DNA of 64,000 bases from Polynucleobacter sp. AP-Latsch-80-C2 (GTDB lineage: Bacteria > Pseudomonadota > Gammaproteobacteria > Burkholderiales > Burkholderiaceae). How positions within the stretch are numbered: position 1 is the first letter of the stretch; each line of letters starts with the position of its first letter. The position numbers were made by a program, and so were the translations under genes. Shown one piece after another: positions 57,796 through 64,000 of this stretch. The stretch is taken from assembly GCF_018882185.1 (NCBI RefSeq), contig NZ_JACVOY010000006.1:122220-186219 (forward strand), written 5' to 3'. Below the pieces are notes generated by a model. That model did no database searches. It saw only the letters and a program-made list of their open reading frames with translations, and was not told the DNA's origin.

Positions 57796-58965
57796 TTATT
57801 TGTTTTTGGCAACAGCAGCAACTACCTTAGTAGCAGCTTCAGCCATTGAATCAGCGCTAATAATTGGCAAACCGGAGTCAGCAAGAATCTTCTTACCGAG
57901 TTCCTCGTTTGTACCCTTCATGCGCACAACCAAAGGCACCGTCAGGTTGACTGCTTTACATGCCGTAACCACGCCATCAGCAATCACGTCGCAACGCATA
58001 ATGCCGCCGAAAATGTTAACCAAAATCGCTTCAACGCTCTTGTTCTTGAGCATGATCTTGAATGCTTCAGTTACTTTTTCTGCTGTAGCACCACCGCCAA
58101 CGTCCAAGAAGTTTGCTGGCTCGCCGCCGAACAACTTAATAGTGTCCATAGTAGCCATCGCTAAACCAGCGCCGTTTACCAGACAACCAATGTTGCCGTC
58201 TAAGGAAATATAAGCAAGGTCAAACTTAGAAGCTTCGATCTCAGCAGCATCTTCTTCATCAATATCGCGATAAGCAACAATCTCTGGATGGCGGAACAAT
58301 GCGTTTGGATCAAAGTTAAATTTAGCGTCAAGTGCCTTGATCTTGCCATTGCCTTCAAGGATCAATGGGTTGATCTCTACTAAGGATGCATCGGTATCCC
58401 AGTAGGTCTTGTACAAATTCTTAAACACGTCACGCGCCATTGGAATAGAAGCATCAGGAACACCAATGCCTTTAGCGATGATGTCGCAATCAGCATCTGT
58501 CAAACCAATCAATGGATCAACAAATACTTTGATAATTTTTTCTGGATGAGATTCTGCAACTTCCTCAATATCCATACCACCTTCGCTAGAAGCCATGATC
58601 ACATTCTTTTGTGTCCCACGGTCTGTAACGATACTGAAGTAGTACTCTTTTTTGATATCTGCGCCGTCTTCGATGAGGAGGCGATTTACTTTTTGACCTT
58701 CTGGTCCAGTTTGATGCGTCTTGAGCTGCATACCCAAGATTTCAGAAGCATATTTCTTCACTTCATCCATGCTTCTGGCTAATTTCACGCCACCGCCTTT
58801 ACCGCGACCACCAGCATGAATCTGCGCTTTAACAACCCATACTGGGCCACCAAGTTTTTCAGCAGCCTTCACTGCCTCATCAACATTAAATGCAGGGATG
58901 CCGTTTGGAACAGGCACATTGAATTGGCGAAGAAGTTCTTTGCCTTGGTACTCGTGAATTTTCAT
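57796..58965 (-). CDS. sucC: succinate-CoA ligase (ADP-forming) subunit beta
   Basis: This 389-residue ATP-grasp subunit begins [20 protein letters not shown]. The nucleotide motif is [14 protein letters not shown], and LVEINPLIL and [18 protein letters not shown] are intact, with [15 protein letters not shown] near the end. First gene of sucCD; the 188-base gap upstream (58966-59153) likely holds its promoter and shows no gene. Confidence 0.98.
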   Translation of the reverse strand: MKIHEYQGKELLRQFNVPVPNGIPAFNVDEAVKAAEKLGGPVWVVKAQIHAGGRGKGGGVKLARSMDEVKKYASEILGMQLKTHQTGPEGQKVNRLLIEDGADIKKEYYFSIVTDRGTQKNVIMASSEGGMDIEEVAESHPEKIIKVFVDPLIGLTDADCDIIAKGIGVPDASIPMARDVFKNLYKTYWDTDASLVEINPLILEGNGKIKALDAKFNFDPNALFRHPEIVAYRDIDEEDAAEIEASKFDLAYISLDGNIGCLVNGAGLAMATMDTIKLFGGEPANFLDVGGGATAEKVTEAFKIMLKNKSVEAILVNIFGGIMRCDVIADGVVTACKAVNLTVPLVVRMKGTNEELGKKILADSGLPIISADSMAEAATKVVAAVAKNK

Positions 58966-59153
58966 AATTACTCCGAAACGGTATCTTTATTAGCAAGCGA
59001 TGAGGATAAGTAAAATCGATGTCGCCTTAATCTCATACCTACTCTGAAAATAGCTAAATTAGCCAAATTTGAATAAATGCGAACGGCTTGACCGACTCCA
59101 TGAGTCTATCATGCTGCAACGCGGCAAACGCGGTTTTCCGATCCGTAATTGCC

Positions 59154-59708
59154 CTAATCTTGGCCTTGGCCGCCAATGACTTTTGACACCACGTCAGAGC
59201 TAAAACCCTTGGAAGCTAGGAAGCGATATTGCCTCGCACGCTCCTTTTGTTCTTGGGCTAGTGAGCCAAATTTTCGGGACCAAAGCTCATATGCTCGCTG
59301 ATATTCAGTCTCTTTTAGGGTTTTGAGGAGTTGGGCGGATTTACTCGAATCTACCCCAGCTCTTTCGAGCTCATCTTGGATTTTGCGGGTTCCATAACGC
59401 TCACTACGCCGACGCATCAAGGCCTCTGCAAAACGATCGTCAGAGAGCCAGCCTCGCGCCTCAAAGTCATCCAGAATGACTTCAATATCTAGGGCAGTGG
59501 ACTTCACGGGTGCAATATTGTGGTCAGCATCTAAATCAGCATCTGACTCATTCTTTGCCAGCTTTGCCCATCTTGTCTCAGACTCAGCCAGCTTTGCAGC
59601 CAAACCTTTCCGGCTGTATTCTCGTAAAGACAAAAGACGCAAAGCCCGAGCTTTGAGACTCGGGCTTTGTTTAGCGCCTTTTCTTGCTTTGCTGCTTAGC
59701 TCTGACAT
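59154..59708 (-). CDS. recX: regulatory protein RecX
   Basis: This RecX of about 184 residues limits RecA filament growth. Basic helices ALRLLSLREYSRKGLAAKLAE, then RGWLSDDRFAEALMRRRSERYGTRKIQDELERAG, and KERARQYRFLASKGFSSDVVSKVIGG at the end make up the three-repeat fold. ATG 59708 lies 4 bases after the recA stop; an in-frame ATG at 59735 would overlap recA. An insert (about 55-80, rich in Asp/Ala) lengthens the N-terminal part. Cotranscribed with recA. Confidence 0.92.
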   Translation of the reverse strand: MSELSSKARKGAKQSPSLKARALRLLSLREYSRKGLAAKLAESETRWAKLAKNESDADLDADHNIAPVKSTALDIEVILDDFEARGWLSDDRFAEALMRRRSERYGTRKIQDELERAGVDSSKSAQLLKTLKETEYQRAYELWSRKFGSLAQEQKERARQYRFLASKGFSSDVVSKVIGGQGQD

Positions 59709-59712
59709 CGAA

Positions 59713-60804
59713 CTATTCGACTTCCTCTTCTTCACTCAGTACATCGGTAACTACGGCTGAGCCCGCTTTGACACCTAACTTCTCACGTATTTTTGCCTCG
59801 ATATCTTTAGCGATCGCCGGGTTCTCTTTCAAGAACTCACGCACATTGTCTTTACCTTGACCAATGCGATCACCGTTATAGCTATACCAAGAACCTGCCT
59901 TTTCAACGAGATCGGCTTCTACGCCCATATCGATAATTTCACCTTCACGAGAAATTCCGGCACCGTACATGATGTCGAAAATTGCCTCGCGGAATGGAGG
60001 AGAAACTTTGTTCTTCACAACCTTCACACGGGTTTCGTTACCTACAACTTCATCACCCTTCTTGATGCTACCAATGCGGCGGATGTCTAAGCGCATAGAG
60101 GCATAGAACTTCAACGCATTACCACCAGTAGTGGTTTCTGGAGAACCAAACATCACGCCAATCTTCATACGAATTTGGTTAATGAAGATAACGGTTGTAT
60201 TGGTACGCTTAATAGCGCCAGTGAGCTTACGCAAAGCTTGGCTCATCAAACGGGCTTGTAAGCCCGGCAATGAATCGCCCATATCGCCTTCGATCTCAGC
60301 CCTAGGAACCAAGGCCGCAACGGAGTCAATTACGATCAAATCAATAGAACCTGAACGCACTAGAGCATCAGCAATTTCTAAAGCTTGCTCACCAGTATCC
60401 GGCTGAGAAATTAATAAATTATTTACATCAACACCAAGACGTGATGCGTACTGCACATCCAAAGCATGCTCAGCATCAATGAAGGCACAAGTGCCACCTA
60501 ACTTTTGCATCTCTGCAATCGCATGCAAAGTGAGTGTTGTTTTTCCAGATGACTCCGGACCATAAATTTCAATCACACGGCCGCGGGCTAAACCGCCAAC
60601 GCCGAGTGCAATATCTAAACCGAGTGAACCACTCGATACCACCTGAATATCTTGACTGATTTCAGCATCGCCCAATCTCATGATTGAACCCTTACCAAAT
60701 TGCTTCTCAATTTGGGCCAAGGCTGCTGTTAGTGCTTTTTGCTTGTCTCCGCTCATTCCCTCAAATTCTGAGGAGGCTGATTTTCTTTTATCATCCAAGG
60801 CCAT
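59713..60804 (-). CDS. recA: recombinase RecA
   Basis: This 363-residue strand-exchange ATPase and SOS coprotease has Walker [11 protein letters not shown], Walker B region [16 protein letters not shown]1/L2 regions with [21 protein letters not shown] and an acidic tail ending SEEEEVE. A LexA box lies 74 bases upstream of the start. Length and motifs are normal. Confidence 0.99.
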   Translation of the reverse strand: MALDDKRKSASSEFEGMSGDKQKALTAALAQIEKQFGKGSIMRLGDAEISQDIQVVSSGSLGLDIALGVGGLARGRVIEIYGPESSGKTTLTLHAIAEMQKLGGTCAFIDAEHALDVQYASRLGVDVNNLLISQPDTGEQALEIADALVRSGSIDLIVIDSVAALVPRAEIEGDMGDSLPGLQARLMSQALRKLTGAIKRTNTTVIFINQIRMKIGVMFGSPETTTGGNALKFYASMRLDIRRIGSIKKGDEVVGNETRVKVVKNKVSPPFREAIFDIMYGAGISREGEIIDMGVEADLVEKAGSWYSYNGDRIGQGKDNVREFLKENPAIAKDIEAKIREKLGVKAGSAVVTDVLSEEEEVE

Positions 60805-60877
60805 TTTTTAATTCCTTTTCGCTATGTATTGGGCTATTTCCCGAAGTTTTATTTACTGTCTGACAACTTAGAAGTTA

Positions 60878-60893
60878 CTGTATATAAAAACAG
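60878..60893. promoter_or_regulatory. LexA (SOS) box of recA
   Basis: CTGT-ATATAAAA-ACAG matches the CTGT-N8-ACAG consensus of gamma- and betaproteobacterial LexA. On the minus strand a TTGCAA -35 candidate lies just before it and the box overlaps the -10 area, so LexA would block the polymerase. Confidence 0.9.
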
Positions 60894-60938
60894 TGCTTAT
60901 TGCAAGCGACTTTTTCAAGGAATTTACAGATTTTTTAC

Positions 60939-61457
60939 TCAGGCGCCCTCGATTGAGGTCCGATCCCAGTAGAAAAAGAGGGGCATCGCGATCGCCCAGA
61001 CCACGCCAATGAGGCAAAAACCGAGGATTGGACCTCCAGAACCCCAATTCGCAGCTCCCAGCCGAATGCCTGCTTCATAGGATAAGGGGCCACAAATAGC
61101 CCCCAAGACTGAACCCAAGATGGGGTTTTTACGCAACCAAGATAAAGAACCATTGAGGGTGCTGCCAACTAAAAGCCACAGAGCCCACATCCATGCTGGC
61201 GATAAAAGGGGCGAAGGCCAGGCATCTTTGAAGTCCAAGACACCCAAATACATGATGAGTGTATCGGTTGCGATTCCATAGATCAGCACCTTAGTTAGAA
61301 GACTGAACTCCCGTCTAGGGCTAATAGATCGCCAGATAAGAAAGGCAATATAGGCCAAGGAGCCTGCGACAGCCCAAAACACCTGGTGATATGCAGCGCC
61401 CAACACACAAGCAAACCAGCCTGCCTGAAAAAGGACAAAGTTCCAAAATTTAGCCAT
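60939..61457 (-). CDS. DUF2878-family membrane protein
   Basis: This 172-residue protein has about five membrane helices (FWNFVLFQAGWFACVLGAAY, VFWAVAGSLAYIAFLIW and others). The opening FQAGWFACVLGAA and the middle LGVLDF, then SPAWMWALWLLVGSTLN match DUF2878, as I recall it. Function unknown. It reads toward recA on the same strand and ends 46 bases before the LexA box. Confidence 0.85.
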   Translation of the reverse strand: MAKFWNFVLFQAGWFACVLGAAYHQVFWAVAGSLAYIAFLIWRSISPRREFSLLTKVLIYGIATDTLIMYLGVLDFKDAWPSPLLSPAWMWALWLLVGSTLNGSLSWLRKNPILGSVLGAICGPLSYEAGIRLGAANWGSGGPILGFCLIGVVWAIAMPLFFYWDRTSIEGA

Positions 61458-61492
61458 AGCTTGATTCTATCTGCTCAAGAAAAAATGGCTAA

Positions 61493-62659
61493 CTAAGCTT
61501 TTCCCGCCGTTTGATTTAATCCAAGTGCTTTTTTGACCATCCTATTAACCAACTTCAACCAAAAATTATCAAAAGCCACGAGAGGTATGGATGCAAGCAC
61601 TGATGCTGCAAAAGTAAGTATAAGCAGAGCACTTAAAGCTAAATTATTTGAATATCCTTCTTGATTTAGCAGGAGGTACATAAGACTGCTGAAAGAACAT
61701 ATGACCAGGGTGTGAACTAAATAAAGTGGAAAGCTAAAGACGCCTAAATAATTGCAAAATTTACCATTTAAGGATTTGTAAATTTTTGAATTACCAATGA
61801 TAGAAAAGATAATCAAACAGGCGCCGATAGAATGCAAAATGATTTCAATATTCCCCGCTCTTATATCAAGATAGGCTAAATACTTAGCCCAAGAATAGTG
61901 CTTATCTGGTATCGCATACCCCAATAAATAGATCCCAAGCAGAACAGCGACAAGAGCAATTGGAAGCCTTACATTAGGGCGACTGCTAACTACAGCAGCT
62001 GAGAGAAAGATGCCCGCCACAAAGGGGAAAACGTCAGCATAAGCACCCAAAGCCCAGAGAGAAAGCAATAAAAAACTGATCCCTAGATATTTAAATGAAA
62101 GGACTATCGAAATAAATGCAGCAGCCATGAATACAACCATGCTTCCTATAAATTCAGGCTTCATCGTCCACAGATTGATATTGTAATTAGCATCACCAGT
62201 AACAAAAGTAGTAAGTCCCTGCCTTATTGCTTCATATAGGCTGGGCTCAAAACCCGGCCTTATGGCACCACCAAAGCTGGCCAACCAAGTACTCTCGCTA
62301 ATCTTCGAAGCACTTTCAAAGTAATAAAGTCCAAAATAGAATAAGCAAAAGCTAGCGATTGTTGTAACAAGGACTGGCGCTGCCAAACGAGGCAATCTTT
62401 TAAAAAATCCCTCCTTTAGCCTATTGAGGTCAGCAGTATTGAAGTATGCCCAACACAACACAAACCCTGACAAGACAAAGAAGAAATGTACCGCTCCAGT
62501 ACCATTAACAAATACGTAATACCAGCGACCAATAATTCGGGGCTCATAACTAGGAACAAAGCCCAAGAAGAAATGATGAGCAATCACTATGCTGGCAGCT
62601 ATGCCACGACTTGCTTCTAATGGAATGAGGCGATTTGAAGAGGTTGAAATATAGGGCAT
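61493..62659 (-). CDS. acyltransferase 3 family membrane protein
   Basis: This 388-residue polytopic O-acyltransferase has RLIPLEASRGIAASIVIAHHF with the conserved Arg and His, AVHFFFVLSGFVLCWAYF and FFKRLPRLAAPVLVTT. SFPLYLVHTLVICSF lies near the end. About ten to eleven helices. Relatives acetylate O-antigen or exopolysaccharide. It is the third such acyltransferase in the window; the acceptor is unknown. It is A+T richer than its recA-side neighbour. Confidence 0.88.
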   Translation of the reverse strand: MPYISTSSNRLIPLEASRGIAASIVIAHHFFLGFVPSYEPRIIGRWYYVFVNGTGAVHFFFVLSGFVLCWAYFNTADLNRLKEGFFKRLPRLAAPVLVTTIASFCLFYFGLYYFESASKISESTWLASFGGAIRPGFEPSLYEAIRQGLTTFVTGDANYNINLWTMKPEFIGSMVVFMAAAFISIVLSFKYLGISFLLLSLWALGAYADVFPFVAGIFLSAAVVSSRPNVRLPIALVAVLLGIYLLGYAIPDKHYSWAKYLAYLDIRAGNIEIILHSIGACLIIFSIIGNSKIYKSLNGKFCNYLGVFSFPLYLVHTLVICSFSSLMYLLLNQEGYSNNLALSALLILTFAASVLASIPLVAFDNFWLKLVNRMVKKALGLNQTAGKA

Positions 62660-62754
62660 TGATGTCTGATTATGAAGGACAAAATCATTCTAAATCTCAT
62701 ATGCGCCTTTCTTTTGAGAAATGCCTGCAGAAGGCAATTGGCAGCCCGGACCGG

Positions 62755-62788
62755 AAAGAAAAAGGCCACTACCTAGGTAATGGCCTTT
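62755..62788 (-). terminator. intrinsic terminator of the tRNA-Met gene
   Basis: Minus strand: AAAGGCCA-N12-TGGCCTTT, with an inner TACC/GGTA stem, then a T-rich tail. It begins 6 bases after the tRNA 3' end. Confidence 0.88.
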
Positions 62789-62793
62789 CAATT

Positions 62794-62870
62794 TGGTGGC
62801 GAATCAGGGATTTGAACCCCGGACCTGCGGATTATGATTCCGTCGCTCTAACCAGCTGAGCTAATTCGCC
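62794..62870 (-). tRNA. tRNA-Met (CAT)
   Basis: This 77-base tRNA has encoded CCA. The acceptor stem GGCGAAT/ATTCGCC, D arm GCTC/GAGC and T arm CGGGG-TTCAAAT-CCCTG are all regular. The anticodon loop ATCATAA gives CAT. The anticodon stem has one A-C mismatch at its base (27-43). The elongator Met identity is preferred; Ile2 (lysidine CAT) cannot be excluded by eye, and initiator features (unpaired 1-72) are absent. Confidence 0.9.
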
Positions 62871-62991
62871 GAACTGGAAATTATAAATGATTGCAGTGGT
62901 GCTGTGCAAATGTGCAAGTCTGTGAAAACTCTGTCTATTTAAGCTGTCCGTAGGTTTCTTTACGGTGCTGAATCCTGTCCGGCTTTCCCTG

Positions 62992-63177
62992 CTACGCAGA
63001 AACTGCTTTTCTTAAGTTTTCTTGTGCTTTTGATACTTTTTGACGCTTTCTTTCAGCGTCTAACGCTGTTCCAGCACGTTCTTTCTGCTTTTTTAATGCT
63101 TCTATGCGTGCCTGACTGGGATTAAGCGGCTTTATTGGGGTGACGGAATGCTTTTCCGTTATTTCTTTGTATCTCAT
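62992..63177 (-). CDS. small charged protein of unknown function
   Basis: This 61-residue protein, MRYKEITEKHSVTPIKPLNP, is followed by a helix very rich in Lys, Arg, Glu and Ala (ALKKQKERAGTALDAERKRQ). It could be a coiled coil or nucleic-acid binding. AAAGG lies about 10 bases before the ATG. It is the last of four tightly spaced minus-strand small genes beside the tRNA. No family recognised; the context suggests a mobile element. Confidence 0.6.
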   Translation of the reverse strand: MRYKEITEKHSVTPIKPLNPSQARIEALKKQKERAGTALDAERKRQKVSKAQENLRKAVSA

Positions 63178-63202
63178 AACTGTATTTAACCTTTAGGGGT
63201 TT

Positions 63203-63550
63203 TTAATGCCCCCCCGTTTGCCTATCGGCATTGGTTACCGTTGAAGTAACAGCTAACTTATAAGCCTTTTCTGCCGTTAATACGCTTGCTTGCGTTGCGT
63301 CAATCAATGCTCCATTACCAAATACAAGAGCTGCTTTATTGGCAACGTCTGCCGCAACTAAGGACAGCCTCGCTAGCTCCTCAGCATCTAATGTTTCTTT
63401 TACAGCATCCGCTGTAGATTTGTCAGCGAGAGTAGACATTACTTGGATACGTTGATGAATAATGTCATAAGCCATTCGCAAGTTAGAAACTTCCTTGCTC
63501 AATGCCATTATGGTATCCATCAAGCCTTGCGTATAAGATTTATCAGACAT
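63203..63550 (-). CDS. small helical protein of unknown function
   Basis: This 115-residue protein, with AGGAGG 7 bases before its ATG, is well supported as a gene. It is almost all helix: LMDTIMALSKEVSNLRMAYDII, then DAVKETLDAEELARLSLVAAD, and KAALVFGNGALIDATQAS. No signal peptide. No family recognised. It stands 25 bases before the charged small protein gene. Confidence 0.7.
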   Translation of the reverse strand: MSDKSYTQGLMDTIMALSKEVSNLRMAYDIIHQRIQVMSTLADKSTADAVKETLDAEELARLSLVAADVANKAALVFGNGALIDATQASVLTAEKAYKLAVTSTVTNADRQTGGH

Positions 63551-63600
63551 AACAGCCTCCTTTTGGCTGATTTCAGTATATGCCTCATTTTTATGAAAAT

Positions 63601-63747
63601 CTAAGCAATCTGTTGCGGTTGGTGCGGCACATTTGCTGAACCGAAGATTGCTTTAAACAAGGCATACGCTTGAGCTTGGTTTTGAGCGTACAAGATAGTT
63701 TCTACCCACATACCTGCCGCATTCACTGTTGCCTTATATCTCTTCAT
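63601..63747 (-). CDS. small 48-residue protein of mobile-element type
   Basis: This short protein reads MKRYKATVNAAGMWVETILY, then AQNQAQAYALFKAIFGSANV. The pattern (two short strands, then a helix ending in FG) is like small proteins of filamentous phages and plasmids that I recall, but the match is not firm. A 10-bp hairpin lies just upstream. It stands between two small genes on the same strand. Confidence 0.6.
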   Translation of the reverse strand: MKRYKATVNAAGMWVETILYAQNQAQAYALFKAIFGSANVPHQPQQIA

Positions 63748-63757
63748 ACAGGTATTT

Positions 63758-63784
63758 AGTGGTGTCGTTTTAAACGACACTACT
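63758..63784. promoter_or_regulatory. inverted-repeat hairpin between small genes
   Basis: AGTGGTGTCG-TTTTAAA-CGACACTACT, a 10-bp stem with one G-T pair, lies in the 44-base gap between the window-edge gene and the 48-residue gene. It has no T tail. It could be a processing hairpin, a weak terminator or an operator. Confidence 0.5.
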
Positions 63785-63791
63785 TACCAAC

Positions 63792-64000
63792 TTACTTACG
63801 AAAACCCGCCTTTAGTGCACCGCTCGCTGTTTCGATTTGAGCATCTAACTCCCCTTGCTCAACAGCTGACTTAATGGTTTCCAATGCTTTAACTAAGTTT
63901 TGTGCGCTATCTACTTCAACGCTGTGCTTGCCTTTAGCAAGCTCAATCACTTTAGTGCCGTATTTGACTGACACGCAGACTTTGCCAGCTTCATTCTTAA
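63792..64000 (-). CDS. small protein, probably truncated by the window edge
   Basis: The frame runs from the window edge without a stop. A GTG at 63974 could start a 60-residue protein (MSVKYGTKVIELAKGKHSVE), but the codons before it (KNEAGKVC) are open and continue the same pattern, so the gene likely begins outside. Soluble, one long helix (NLVKALETIKSAVEQGELDA). No family recognised. First of the visible small-gene run. Confidence 0.55.
   Translation of the reverse strand, partial: KNEAGKVCVSVKYGTKVIELAKGKHSVEVDSAQNLVKALETIKSAVEQGELDAQIETASGALKAGFRK

Noticed and set aside
59080..59153. Terminator for recX in the CCGCGTT-rich stretch
   Set aside because: The repeat there is direct, not inverted, so no stable hairpin with a T tail forms.
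62794..62870. tRNA-Met as an attachment site with a repeated 3' end
   Set aside because: No second copy of the tRNA 3' end appears in the window, and the small genes lie on the 5' side. The possibility depends on sequence beyond the edge.

Overview
The window looks like chromosomal DNA of a free-living betaproteobacterium of the Burkholderiaceae, most likely Polynucleobacter or a close relative. The evidence is moderate-GC coding sequence, three-gene pntAA-pntAB-pntB, solo Bug/TctC-type binding proteins, a Slam-type surface lipoprotein locus, and the order and family of the housekeeping genes (inference; no database search was possible). Most of the window is densely packed core genes: waaA (cut by the left edge), purB, mnmA, the transhydrogenase genes, groSL under a CIRCE operator, dacB, the purine/glycolysis run (tsaC, purK, purE, purC, fba, pyk, pgk), ilvE, waaF, a BepA-like protease, moaC, sucCD and recA-recX behind a LexA box. 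Accessory blocks are inserted between these core groups.

Accessory block 1 (7.1-13.8 kb) holds two TPR/O-GlcNAc-transferase-like (GT41) paralogues in direct orientation. They bracket an acyltransferase and a polytopic GT-C-like protein. Their 3' ends are nearly identical in DNA, which suggests duplication plus gene conversion.

Block 2 (20.4-24.4 kb) is an operon for a degenerate EAL protein, a NarL/FixJ response regulator and a hybrid kinase (periplasmic binding domain, HisKA, HATPase, receiver, Hpt). It resembles Bordetella BvgR-BvgA-BvgS, and two abutting BvgA-like heptads (TAGGTCA/TTTCCTA) lie upstream.

Block 3 (39.1-45.7 kb) is a 6.6-kb integrative element in the 3' end of moaC, flanked by a perfect 105-bp direct repeat. 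It carries a tyrosine integrase, a protein with family-A polymerase-like motifs, a small Cys/His HGG-motif protein with an inverted-repeat operator, a 35-codon ORF with a strong ribosome binding site, and a glycine-rich autotransporter. Paired TGTCCT boxes near both ends look like integrase arm sites.

Block 4 (45.8-55.4 kb) is a cell-surface region: an SGNH-hydrolase-like protein, a Slam outer-membrane protein (type XI secretion) between two TbpB-like surface lipoproteins, a GT-C-like membrane protein, an acyltransferase, a Dph6-like PP-loop ATPase and a GT-A glycosyltransferase. A type IV pilin follows.

The right edge (62.8-64.0 kb) has a tRNA-Met and a run of very small minus-strand genes of mobile-element character that continues past the window. 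The strongest leads are the Slam locus, the Bvg-like operon and the moaC element with its polymerase-like protein.
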